Shown in pieces: positions 38,708 to 46,894 of a stretch of DNA of 64,000 nucleotides. The stretch lies in assembly GCF_029893105.1 (NCBI RefSeq), contig NZ_JARXWG010000017.1, positions 1 to 64,000 on the forward strand, in the 5' to 3' direction. The translations under genes and the position numbers were made by a program. The notes below the pieces were generated by a model that saw only the letters and a program-made list of their open reading frames with translations, had not been told where the DNA came from and ran no database searches. This DNA is from Parabacteroides sp. PF5-9 (GTDB taxonomy: Bacteria; Bacteroidota; Bacteroidia; Bacteroidales; Tannerellaceae). Position 1 is the stretch's first letter, and each line of letters begins with the position of its first letter.

Positions 38708-39559
38708 TTAAATTATCATTTTTTCAATAGGAATAACCAGAATGCCTTGTGCTCCCAATGCTTTCAAACGTCCAATGATCTCCCAGAAATGCGATTCGGC
38801 AATAACAGACTGGACGGATACCCACTCTTCATCCGCTAACGGGGTGATCGTCGGACTCTTCATTCCCGGCAAAATCTCAATAATTTCATCCAGCTTATTT
38901 TTCGGAGCATTCAAAAGTACATATTTTTTCCCTTCAGCCGTTTGAATAGCTTCAAAACGGAACAGTAATTCATCCAGAATCGCTTGTTTTTCTTCCGTCA
39001 GCGCTTTGTTGGCGATTAATAGTGCTTCACAGTTCAAGACCACCTCCACCTCTTTCAGGCGGTTGCTGATCAATGTGCTACCCGAACTGACGATATCAAA
39101 AATAGCATCAGCCAATCCAATTCCGGGAGCAATTTCAACCGATCCGCTGATCACATGTAATCCGGCATTTACACCCTTCTTTTTCAGATAATCTTTCAGA
39201 ATCTCCGGATACGAAGTTGCGATCGTTTTGCCTTCAAACCATTCAACACCATGATACACTTCATTCTTGGGTATAGCTAGTGCCAGTCGGCATTTACTGA
39301 ATCCCAACCGTTTAACCACCTTTGCTTCAGCACCTTTTTCAACATATTCATTTTCACCCACAATACCGACATCCGCCACCCCATTGGCTACCGACTGAGG
39401 AATATCATCATCTCTAAGAAACAATAACTCCACCGGAAATCCTTTGGCCGATAAAAGCAAAATGCGTTTCCCTCTGTTCAATTTAATGCCAGCTTCTGCT
39501 AATAAAAGCATGGTTTCATCGTATAAACGACCCTTCGACTGTACTGCTATCCGTAACAT
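38708..39559 (-). CDS. hisG: ATP phosphoribosyltransferase, long form
   Basis: A 283-residue long-form enzyme with a catalytic part (LRIAVQSKGRLYDETMLLL; DVGIVGENEYVE; ISGSVEIAPGIGLADAIFDIV) and a C-terminal regulatory domain (about 210-283, LLNAPKNKLDEIIEILPG) that binds histidine for feedback. It catalyses the first committed step. First structural gene of the operon, directly after the attenuator. Confidence 0.97.
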   Translation of the reverse strand: MLRIAVQSKGRLYDETMLLLAEAGIKLNRGKRILLLSAKGFPVELLFLRDDDIPQSVANGVADVGIVGENEYVEKGAEAKVVKRLGFSKCRLALAIPKNEVYHGVEWFEGKTIATSYPEILKDYLKKKGVNAGLHVISGSVEIAPGIGLADAIFDIVSSGSTLISNRLKEVEVVLNCEALLIANKALTEEKQAILDELLFRFEAIQTAEGKKYVLLNAPKNKLDEIIEILPGMKSPTITPLADEEWVSVQSVIAESHFWEIIGRLKALGAQGILVIPIEKMII

Positions 39560-39594
39560 AATTTATCTTGTTTTATGTGTTAAAGTTGACTATC

Positions 39595-39632
39595 AAAAAA
39601 ACAAAAGGCTCACCGTATGTACGGCAAGCCTT
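39595..39632 (-). terminator. Attenuator terminator of the his operon
   Basis: On the minus strand AAGGCTTGCCGT (39621-39632) pairs with ACGGTGAGCCTT (39605-39616) over a 4-nt loop, a 12-bp stem with two G-U pairs. TTGTTTTTTT follows. It lies between the leader peptide and hisG, where an attenuator should be. The left arm GCTTGCCG (39622-39629) can pair alternatively with CGGTGGGC (39669-39676) in the leader, the antiterminator. Confidence 0.85.
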
Positions 39633-39663
39633 CTCTTTATATGCTATTTCTTTTATTTGCACA

Positions 39664-39729
39664 TCAACGCCCACCGAACAACTGTCCGATATAATGATGA
39701 TGGTGATGATGATTTACTGCAAATTTCAT
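39664..39729 (-). CDS. hisL: his operon leader peptide (six consecutive His)
   Basis: A 21-codon ORF: MKFAVN, then six His codons (cat cat cac cat cat cat), then YIGQLFGGR and TGA. The run of His codons just upstream of a rho-independent hairpin and hisG is the signature of ribosome-mediated attenuation. Shortage of charged tRNA-His would stall ribosomes on the His run, freeing CGGTGGGC (39669-39676) to pair with the terminator's left arm. A TAnnTTTG promoter lies about 20 bp upstream. Confidence 0.88.
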   Translation of the reverse strand: MKFAVNHHHHHHYIGQLFGGR

Positions 39730-39749
39730 TTGTTTCGTATTTTACGCTA

Positions 39750-39779
39750 CAAAGTTACAATAATTATTGAATTTGCAAA
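39750..39779 (-). promoter_or_regulatory. Promoter of the his operon
   Basis: On the minus strand TAACTTTG (39750-39757) fits TAnnTTTG. TTTG (39776-39779) lies 18 bp upstream as a -33 element. Transcription would begin only some 15 nt before the leader ATG. Confidence 0.65.
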
Positions 39780-39813
39780 TAACAGTGACATTATTTTACC
39801 TCAAACGGGTAAA

Positions 39814-39845
39814 TTTGTCAATTCCTATTATAACTACTACCTTTG
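39814..39845 (+). promoter_or_regulatory. Promoter of the PhnA-like gene
   Basis: TTTG (39814-39817), 20 bp, TACCTTTG (39838-39845): a full match to the Bacteroidetes -33/-7 pattern. It supports the ATG at 39875 over the longer ORF, which would begin upstream of the promoter. Confidence 0.7.
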
Positions 39846-39874
39846 TAGCCTGTAATCAAAAAACAAATAAACAG

Positions 39875-40201
39875 ATGAGTGATTTTCCAAATTGTTCGGC
39901 ATGCGACTCTGCCAACACCTATTTTGACGGAACAATGTATATCTGTCCGGACTGTGGCAGTGAATGGTCTTCAAACACCGATGAAACCGCAGATGATACC
40001 CCCAGAGACAGCAATGGTGCCGAACTGGCAGATGGCGATAGTGTGACTGTTATCAAAGATCTGAAAGTAAAAGGTTCATCCATGGTTATCAAACGCGGCA
40101 CCAAAGTAAAAAGTATCCGCCTGACTGAAAACCCGGAAGAAGTAGACTGTAAAATTGATGGTAGCAGTATTGTATTAAAAACCTGCTTCCTGAAGAAATA
40201 A
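39875..40201 (+). CDS. PhnA/YjdM-family zinc-ribbon protein
   Basis: The ATG at 39875 gives 108 residues. An N-terminal zinc ribbon (CSACDSANTY ... YICPDCGSEW, two CxxC pairs) is followed by the PhnA domain (DGDSVTVIKDLKVKGSS; KRGTKVKSIRL; VLKTCFLKK). Despite the family name it is not established in phosphonate use; function is unknown. It is monocistronic, with a strong promoter and terminator. Confidence 0.9.
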   Translation: MSDFPNCSACDSANTYFDGTMYICPDCGSEWSSNTDETADDTPRDSNGAELADGDSVTVIKDLKVKGSSMVIKRGTKVKSIRLTENPEEVDCKIDGSSIVLKTCFLKK

Positions 40202-40211
40202 TAGTCATTTG

Positions 40212-40250
40212 CCCCGGGTGCAGTTCAATTCAACCCGGGGTTATATTTAT
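40212..40250 (+). terminator. Terminator after the PhnA-like gene
   Basis: CCCCGGGT (40212-40219) and ACCCGGGG (40233-40240) form an 8-bp GC-rich stem followed by TTATATTTAT. It may also serve the convergent DUF4268 gene. Confidence 0.7.
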
Positions 40251-40271
40251 GATTGATCCTTTCTGATTTTC

Positions 40272-40727
40272 CTATTCCTTTAAGTAGGCTGCTATTTCAA
40301 GAAAATTACGTTCCAACAGATACATTTTTTGAGCCATAAAGGCAAACAGTTCACCCCAATCTTCTCGCCGGTGCAGGTCTGCCCCTTCTTTTAGTATATA
40401 AATCCGGGCGACCTCCTGCCCTGTTTCACGCCGATAACAAATATCCCATATAAGTTCATTTTCAAGGTCTCGTTCAAGTGTTTCTTTATACCAGGTCAAT
40501 TTCTCAACCATCTCCAGACGAGAATCTTCCTGACGATGGTTGACCTCTATCATCACCATGGTCTTTTTTCGGACGATATCAAATTTAAGTTCAACCGCTT
40601 TCACTTTGGTATTATACAATACCCATATTTTCTTTCTTCCACGCAGGTAAGGCTGTACTTCACAGTAGGCCGCAAAACTCTCCCAAAATTCCGTTTTGAG
40701 GTTTTTCAGTTCCTCTTTACTATACAT
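40272..40727 (-). CDS. DUF4268 domain protein
   Basis: A 151-residue protein that fits the DUF4268 family, with a PD-(D/E)XK-like look: KAVELKFDIVRKKTMVMIEV and later WDICYRRETGQEVARIYI. The function of the family is unknown. It begins 3 bp after the M16 peptidase gene ends, so the two share a transcript. Confidence 0.75.
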   Translation of the reverse strand: MYSKEELKNLKTEFWESFAAYCEVQPYLRGRKKIWVLYNTKVKAVELKFDIVRKKTMVMIEVNHRQEDSRLEMVEKLTWYKETLERDLENELIWDICYRRETGQEVARIYILKEGADLHRREDWGELFAFMAQKMYLLERNFLEIAAYLKE

Positions 40728-40730
40728 CTA

Positions 40731-43616
40731 TTATTTATTGTAAATATCCTTTTTCTTCAATTCCACGATCGTACCGAAGGCTGCCAACTCCTTCATATTT
40801 ATACGTTTTGAATTACCAACAACCACATATACAATCGGTTTACCCTTGATATTCTCCTGATAAAAACGGGTAATATCACCCATTTCCATCGCACGTATAC
40901 TTTCCAAATAAGACTTATTCGGATCTTCCGAATACCCATCACGCCTGAAAGAGGCTACTTTAGAAGACAAATTACGGAAAGACGGATATTCATTATTGAC
41001 ATGGTTAAGAATCGACTGTTTGATCGCCTCCACCCTGTCCGGCCGCTCAGGCATTGTTTGAATCAATGTATTTAATACACCAAGTGCATCCAGTGTTTTA
41101 TCAGCCTGTGTGGACAACATAGTTACAAAATCACCCGGTTGTTGCAATAATTTCAACGGAGGTTGATTGTATCGGGCACTCACCCGATAAGCATACGACC
41201 GGAATTCGCGGATTTCCTGAAACATCAATGACGACATATCCCCTCCAAAATAGCCTGTAAACAATTTGGAGGTATACAACGAACGTTCATCCGGCAACAC
41301 CCCCCCTTTGACATAACTATAGATAATACTTTGTGTCAGATCCGACATATCCAGAAAAAAGACTGTCGGTTTATCATACTGTCTGGTCTCTCGGTAATAA
41401 GGCGATTGCGACGGCCTTGCAACCTGTTCTATAGGAATAGATTGTTTGATCTGTTCTACTATCTGTTCGAGAGGTAATTTTCCACAATAATGAATGGTCG
41501 ACTCCACTTGTTTGACCCGTTCAAACTGATCAATTAGGTGTTGCCCTTTCAACTTTTTGATCTTAGCTAACGGCAGACGGGTCAAATAACGCGATTGATC
41601 ACCGAATTTCACTTTTTCGAGCAATGCTGCAGCCACCTGATCACCGGTTTTCAGGAATGTTTTCTCCATCACCTTCGCTTCATCAATCACCTGCCGCATT
41701 TTCTTATCATCGGCTTTGGGCGTTCGCAAAAACGTCCCGATCAACTTCATCGTTTCACTGAAATGACTGTCAAATCCGGTGATCTTAACTACAAAATCTG
41801 TATCATTCGTTTCAAACGACAATGTACTTCCTACGATTTGTAATCGCCGACGAAACTCTTCAAATGTCAACTCCTCAGTCCCCAGGAAATTCATATAGGA
41901 AGCTAATAAAGATAATTCGGGTTTCTCTATACATCCAATACCATAGGCTATTTTTAATGTAAAAATATCATTCACCGGATTAGATGTGGCGTACAAGGTC
42001 ACCAATGCATTCAAAGAGGTTGATTGTACATCCTTTTCAAAATCAAGAAAATGAGGTTGTACCTGTTTGACTGGTATTTGCTCCAGCTGTTTGGCATATT
42101 CGGACTGCACATCCGTATTTTTAGGCGTTACCGGTTTATAGTTGGGCTTAGGCAAATTCTCTTTCGGATATTTTCCGGTTTTTTTTGTCACATATAGGTA
42201 ATTGTCGCTAAAATACTTCCGGGCAACAGCCACCACATCCTCTTTCGTGATAGCATCTATCCTGGCAACTTCACGCATATATTCCTCCCAGCTTTTACCC
42301 TGCGAAAAGATACGCATCATCACCTGCGCCCGCGAGGCAATATCTTCCAAACCGGAAGTATACTCCCGCAACTGCTCCAATTTAAGACTCTGGAAGAATT
42401 CTTCATCAAAATCTCCGTTTTTTATCCGTTCAATTTCCGCCCAGGCCAGTTTTTCCGCCGCATTATAGGTTTGTATCACCATTTTGGGCACGACAACGAC
42501 CCCTAAGATACCCGCCTCATTCATGCTTTCATTCAATGCCATAGAAGAGAGAACCTTATGATTGACCGTCAACCGATCCAGATAACCGGTCCCGTTCGAA
42601 TTATTCAACAACGTCACGGCAATATTCAGTGCTGCCTGATCGGGATGATTGGCCGGTACTCCCCGAAAAGCAAAACCCATCACCCCCACAAAAGGGATAG
42701 GCGCTTTCACCTCTATCTTCTCCCGGCCTTCAAAAGGCGGTAATTCGACCGGCTGACGATCCGGCACCTGCCCCTCACGTATCCGTGAAAAGGTCTGTTC
42801 CAGAATAGGTAAAACCGTCTGACTGTCGAAATCACCCGAAAGAATCAACCCCATATTAGATGCAACATAATAGGTTTCAAAAAATTTACGCATCTCTGTC
42901 AGACTGGGATTCTTCAGGTGTTCGGTACTCCCTATAATCGGATAGGCATAAGGGTGGGGATGAAAATAGCGTTCTGTCAATTTCTCTATCGCCTGGCTAC
43001 CGACAAAATCACCATACATATTCTTCTCCTCATAGACCGTTTCAAGTTCATTCTGAAAAAGACGAAATACCGGATTAATCAACCGTTCGCTGTTTATTTC
43101 AGCCCAATGATGGATATATTGAGGAGAAAAAGTATTGAAATAGACGGTATAATCATACGATGTTCCCGCATTCAACTTTGTTCCGCCGTATTTGGATATC
43201 AGCCGATCGAATTCATTGGGAATAACATAATCGGCAGCTTTTACACTTAATTCATTGATTTCTTGTTGGATGATCTCACGCTCTTTCTGATCTTCCGTCC
43301 GAGCCAGTTTATCATAACCTGCTGTTATTGAATCGAGATAAACCTTTTCTGAAATATAATCTACCGTACCGATCTTATCTGTCCCCTTAAACATCATATG
43401 CTCAAAATAATGAGCAATACCGGTATTCGGGGAGTCTTTTGCCCCGGCTTTCACCAGTACCGCACCAAATACTTTGGGCTGGGTATGATCTTCATTTAAC
43501 CAGACTGTTAATCCGTTGCTTAATACATGCTCTTGCACATGAAGAGATTTGGCGATCTGGGCTGGAAGGGTATTTGTACAACACGACATCATCATAACGG
43601 GGAATAGATATCTCAT
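40731..43616 (-). CDS. M16-family metallopeptidase, two-domain
   Basis: A 961-residue protein with an N-terminal signal peptide (MRYLFPVMMMSCCTNTLPAQ, possibly a lipoprotein). The first M16 domain holds the inverted zinc motif HYFEHMMFKG (HxxEH, about residues 64-68) with a distal glutamate in LETVYEEKNM. The C-terminal half (about 540-960) is an inactive M16-like domain lacking HxxEH. It is a pitrilysin or processing-peptidase-type enzyme of the periplasm; substrate unknown. Confidence 0.9.
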   Translation of the reverse strand: MRYLFPVMMMSCCTNTLPAQIAKSLHVQEHVLSNGLTVWLNEDHTQPKVFGAVLVKAGAKDSPNTGIAHYFEHMMFKGTDKIGTVDYISEKVYLDSITAGYDKLARTEDQKEREIIQQEINELSVKAADYVIPNEFDRLISKYGGTKLNAGTSYDYTVYFNTFSPQYIHHWAEINSERLINPVFRLFQNELETVYEEKNMYGDFVGSQAIEKLTERYFHPHPYAYPIIGSTEHLKNPSLTEMRKFFETYYVASNMGLILSGDFDSQTVLPILEQTFSRIREGQVPDRQPVELPPFEGREKIEVKAPIPFVGVMGFAFRGVPANHPDQAALNIAVTLLNNSNGTGYLDRLTVNHKVLSSMALNESMNEAGILGVVVVPKMVIQTYNAAEKLAWAEIERIKNGDFDEEFFQSLKLEQLREYTSGLEDIASRAQVMMRIFSQGKSWEEYMREVARIDAITKEDVVAVARKYFSDNYLYVTKKTGKYPKENLPKPNYKPVTPKNTDVQSEYAKQLEQIPVKQVQPHFLDFEKDVQSTSLNALVTLYATSNPVNDIFTLKIAYGIGCIEKPELSLLASYMNFLGTEELTFEEFRRRLQIVGSTLSFETNDTDFVVKITGFDSHFSETMKLIGTFLRTPKADDKKMRQVIDEAKVMEKTFLKTGDQVAAALLEKVKFGDQSRYLTRLPLAKIKKLKGQHLIDQFERVKQVESTIHYCGKLPLEQIVEQIKQSIPIEQVARPSQSPYYRETRQYDKPTVFFLDMSDLTQSIIYSYVKGGVLPDERSLYTSKLFTGYFGGDMSSLMFQEIREFRSYAYRVSARYNQPPLKLLQQPGDFVTMLSTQADKTLDALGVLNTLIQTMPERPDRVEAIKQSILNHVNNEYPSFRNLSSKVASFRRDGYSEDPNKSYLESIRAMEMGDITRFYQENIKGKPIVYVVVGNSKRINMKELAAFGTIVELKKKDIYNK

Positions 43617-43643
43617 GAAATCTTTTCTATATTAATTACATGA

Positions 43644-43651
43644 CAAAGATA
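43644..43651 (-). promoter_or_regulatory. Promoter -7 element for the M16 gene
   Basis: TATCTTTG on the minus strand, 28 bp upstream of the M16 ATG, fits TAnnTTTG. Confidence 0.45.
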
Positions 43652-43734
43652 CACTTTTCAACAAATAGCGCCTAATGAAAGTTTATTCGTTTGGCTGTTT
43701 TAATACTGATTTTTAGAATCATTTATTTTCTTTA

Positions 43735-44523
43735 TTATTTCATTTTACGGATCATACTTGGTGATTTACCGAAATTACTTTTGCAAAAAGCGGCCAACTG
43801 CGACAGTGAGGAAAAACCAAATGTGTCACAAATCTCCGTTAAACTCTTATCAGTCAGAGTTAAACCAGCATATAAACGGATCGCTTTTTGTGTTTTCATC
43901 CACTGGTAAGGCGCTTGTCCGAATGTCTCATAAAAATGCTTTTTAAATGCCGATAGGCTATAATTGGATAGTGCTACTAACTCTTTGACACTCTTTACTT
44001 TTTCATGATTTTCCATCACAAAATTTGAAAACGTATGATTTTTATACCTGAAAGGAAGAAAAAATTCCTGCAACTCTTTCTCTTCATAATAATTCGTTAA
44101 CAGAAGTATTAATTCATATAACTTTACGTAATAATAATCCATTTTCAATACCTCTTGTAAAAGGCATACCCGAATCGTATCCATAAAACAACCGATTTTT
44201 TCATGTATCGATAGGGTTAAAAATCTGTATTTTTTAGGCGGTGAATCAATAGAAGAAAAAAAGTGTTCGAACAAACGCCTATATCCCTGAAAGTTGAATA
44301 AGAGTAAAACAGACTCCTCTTTGGCTAATATGTTATAAGTAGTCCCTTTCGAAATGATAAACATTTTTTTTTCAATATTTTTTTGCGTAATTGCCTCTCC
44401 CAATAAAAGATGAATAACCCCTTCAATCACAAAAATCAAACGGTCGTCCTGAAAATGTCCATCAAATGACTTTCCGATCATCAGTTTAATTTCTTTGATT
44501 GGTGGATTATACTTCTTTTCCAT
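43735..44523 (-). CDS. AraC-family transcriptional regulator
   Basis: The ATG at 44523 (MEKKYNPPIKEIKLMIGKS) gives 262 residues. The N-terminal half is a cupin-like sensor domain (FVIEGVIHLLLGEAI). Residues about 165-260 contain the two AraC helix-turn-helices (VKELVALSNYSLSAFKKHF; SLTEICDTFGFSSLSQLAAF). Ligand and targets unknown. It faces a 1.1-kb non-coding region carrying array C. Confidence 0.88.
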   Translation of the reverse strand: MEKKYNPPIKEIKLMIGKSFDGHFQDDRLIFVIEGVIHLLLGEAITQKNIEKKMFIISKGTTYNILAKEESVLLLFNFQGYRRLFEHFFSSIDSPPKKYRFLTLSIHEKIGCFMDTIRVCLLQEVLKMDYYYVKLYELILLLTNYYEEKELQEFFLPFRYKNHTFSNFVMENHEKVKSVKELVALSNYSLSAFKKHFYETFGQAPYQWMKTQKAIRLYAGLTLTDKSLTEICDTFGFSSLSQLAAFCKSNFGKSPSMIRKMK

Positions 44524-44934
44524 ACGTTTAATTACGGTTTTGGTTTGTCTGATGTTTCTACAACACAACTTATTCCGACCCTATACATACCATGATATAC
44601 AAGAGATCATAATATTTCAAACAACTCTTTTTGTCAAAACACCATAACAACACTGGCATCCAACACCTTATCACACACAAATATAATAAAAAAATCACAA
44701 TAAACCTATCATTTCATCCTGTTTTTCTACGATTCATCTCAATCAGAAATTAAACGAAACACCCTCATTTACGGCGGGTCGATCATTTTATTTTTGTTAT
44801 TAAAACGGACTTCTTGGCGACCCAATCAAGAAAAATCAATTTTCAACGAATCTGTATTTTGACCATTTTTAATGAAATAGGCGATTAATTCTAACATGAG
44901 TTATAAAAAACGGGGTTCGGATGGAAGGAATGAT

Positions 44935-45031
44935 TCAACACCTCCGGCGTTGATTCGTATGGAGTATTTTCAACAACCGCGGGTGTAGCGAAGCAAACCC
45001 GCGGTTACGCATATGAATCCCTAACGGGATT
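44935..45031. repeat. REP-like multi-hairpin element
   Basis: Three hairpins in 97 bp: TCAAC...GTTGA (44935-44953); AACCGCGGGT/ACCCGCGGTT (44975-44984 with 44997-45006, 10 bp) nested inside ATTCGTATG/CATATGAAT (44953-44961 with 45010-45018); and AATCCC/GGGATT (45016-45031). The GC content contrasts with the surroundings. I recall similar elements dispersed in Bacteroidales genomes, but copy number cannot be tested in this window, where I saw only one. Confidence 0.65.
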
Positions 45032-45240
45032 TTCCTGCAAAAAAACGAAGAGTATGTCAGTTAATGTAAGTTGCAAAAACAAGTTTCGAATGGCAGAGTA
45101 CTTGATTTCCAAGGAGTACCGAAGGTTCGGTCTATTTTAGCCTTATTTGCTTGTGTGTTATATCGAACTCATATTAATTACGTTCAAAAAATGAGGCAAT
45201 CGCTTCTCCCAAGCGTTCCAATCATCGGTTTTTTTCTATA

Positions 45241-45349
45241 GATCAATTAATCGTCTAACAGCTGTGTCACTTTCGTCTAACAGTTGGTGCACTTTCGTCT
45301 ACCAACTGTTGCCTAATCGTCTACCAATTGGTAGACGATTAATTGATTC
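45241..45349. repeat. Four-unit 22-bp palindromic array C
   Basis: The motif CGTCTA starts at 45252, 45274, 45296 and 45318, an exact 22-bp period. Unit 4 is a perfect 26-bp dyad centred between 45327 and 45328; the others are degenerate but keep a CARYTG centre (CAGCTG, CAGTTG, CAACTG, CAATTG). The outer flanks ATCAATTAATCGTCTA (45242-45257) and its exact complement (45332-45347) enclose the array. Same architecture as A, B and D with a different outer sequence. Confidence 0.86.
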
Positions 45350-45625
45350 ACAAAAAACAGTTCGGATATCGAGATAAAAAACATAACGCATCCAGTAAAA
45401 AAAGAGAGAGCAATTCCAGAATCACTATTTTTTCAATATCAAAAAAACTAGCAATACAAGATGAAAATCAACACTTAATGCAAAAACAAAGCCCAAATCC
45501 TTGCGTTTTTTCCGGACAGCTTCGCCTATGGCTTCAAATATTCGAATCTCAAAAGGGATAAAATAGTTAATTGTTCCATTTTTTTCTATTTTTGTATCTC
45601 ATTCAAACCGTTAATCAATAAAAAA

Positions 45626-46894
45626 ATGCAAATCATTCAGGAATGGATCAATAAAGGGTTAGTCCATCTTGGCTTAAATGCCGACACAGCCAATCTGTTA
45701 GATAATTTTATCCTTTTGTGTGTTATTCTAATCGTCGCTTTCGGTATCGATTATATTTGCCGGAATATCGTGCTCGCCACATTCAAACGAGTGGCTAAAC
45801 GAACAACCAATCAATGGGATGATCTGGTTCTCGACCGGAAGATCATTCACCGGGTTATCGATATTCTCCCGGCTATTTTTATCTACGTGATGCTCCCGTT
45901 AGCCTTTTCGGCAACCGATCATCCGACCTGGCTGACAATCTTTCAGAAGCTGTGTGTGATCTACATTATTGGTGTCTCATTACGTTTTATCAATGCCCTG
46001 TTAAATCTTGTCAATGATATTTATGATCAAAAATCGGCTTCACGCGGGAAATCTATTAAAGGGTTTATACAGGTCATACAGATTATCGTCGTGTTTGTCG
46101 GCATCATTCTGATCATTGCCATTCTGATTAACAAGTCACCCGTCAGCCTGTTTGCCGGTCTGGGCGCTTCTGCCGCTTTACTTATGCTGGTATTCAAAGA
46201 CTCTATCCTCGGATTTGTCGCCGGTATCCAACTCTCTACCAACGATATGCTCCGCCCAGGCGACTGGATCACGATGAACAAGTATGGCGCCGACGGTACG
46301 GTGATCGAAGTGACTCTGAATGCCATCAAAGTGCGCAACTTCGACAATACCATCGTCACCATCCCTCCTTATTCGCTGGTGAGCGACTCTTTTCAGAACT
46401 GGCGGGGGATGAGTGAATCGCCGGGACGACGCATCAAACGTTCGGTCAATATCGACATGAACAGTGTCTGTTTCTGTAGCCCGGAAATGTTAGAGAAATA
46501 TCAAAAAATTGCCCTTTTGACCGAATATATTGAGCTCAAAGAAAAAGAGTTGCAACAGTACAATGAAATGCATCAAATAGACGATTCCATCCGCGTAAAC
46601 GGCAGACGTCAGACCAACTTAGGAGTGTTCAGAGCGTATCTGGAGCGTTATTTGCGCAACCATCCGGTGGTCAGTAAAGAATTGACTTGCATGGTACGAC
46701 ATCTACAACCGACAGAAAAAGGAATTCCTATCGAACTCTATTTCTTTCTATCCGAAAAGACATGGGTGCTCTATGAAAACATACAGGCCGATATATTCGA
46801 TCATATCCTGGCTGTAATCCCTGAATTCGATCTGGTTGCTTTCCAGAACATTTCAGGAGCAGATCTAAGAAGTCTATCCAAGCTTCAGGCGTAA
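45626..46894 (+). CDS. Mechanosensitive ion channel, MscS family
   Basis: A 422-residue inner-membrane protein. Three to five N-terminal helices lead to a pore-lining segment rich in Gly and Ala (SLFAGLGASAALLMLVFKDSILGFVAGIQLSTNDMLRPGDWI, about 170-210), followed by the MscS beta domain (GTVIEVTLNAIKVRNFDNTIVTIPP) and a C-terminal cytoplasmic region. It resembles the YbdG-like branch. It relieves turgor on osmotic downshock. Its end overlaps the convergent tdh gene by 21 bp. Confidence 0.92.
   Translation: MQIIQEWINKGLVHLGLNADTANLLDNFILLCVILIVAFGIDYICRNIVLATFKRVAKRTTNQWDDLVLDRKIIHRVIDILPAIFIYVMLPLAFSATDHPTWLTIFQKLCVIYIIGVSLRFINALLNLVNDIYDQKSASRGKSIKGFIQVIQIIVVFVGIILIIAILINKSPVSLFAGLGASAALLMLVFKDSILGFVAGIQLSTNDMLRPGDWITMNKYGADGTVIEVTLNAIKVRNFDNTIVTIPPYSLVSDSFQNWRGMSESPGRRIKRSVNIDMNSVCFCSPEMLEKYQKIALLTEYIELKEKELQQYNEMHQIDDSIRVNGRRQTNLGVFRAYLERYLRNHPVVSKELTCMVRHLQPTEKGIPIELYFFLSEKTWVLYENIQADIFDHILAVIPEFDLVAFQNISGADLRSLSKLQA

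Larger units (their letters stand above)
44524..45625. other. 1.1-kb non-coding region, AraC gene to MscS gene
   Basis: No gene is supported. It holds a GC-richer multi-hairpin element (44935-45031), array C (45241-45349) and a -7 candidate TATTTTTG (45587-45594) for the MscS gene. The rest is AT-rich with no structure I can name. A 72-codon ORF at 45343-45561 has unlikely composition and starts inside the array's flank. Confidence 0.55.

Noticed and set aside
45241-45349. Arrays as CRISPR
   Set aside because: The period is only 22 bp, spacers are 6 bp, and units are palindromes differing among themselves. No cas genes are present.
45343-45561. 72-codon plus-strand ORF after array C
   Set aside because: Begins in the flank of the array and has random-looking composition.
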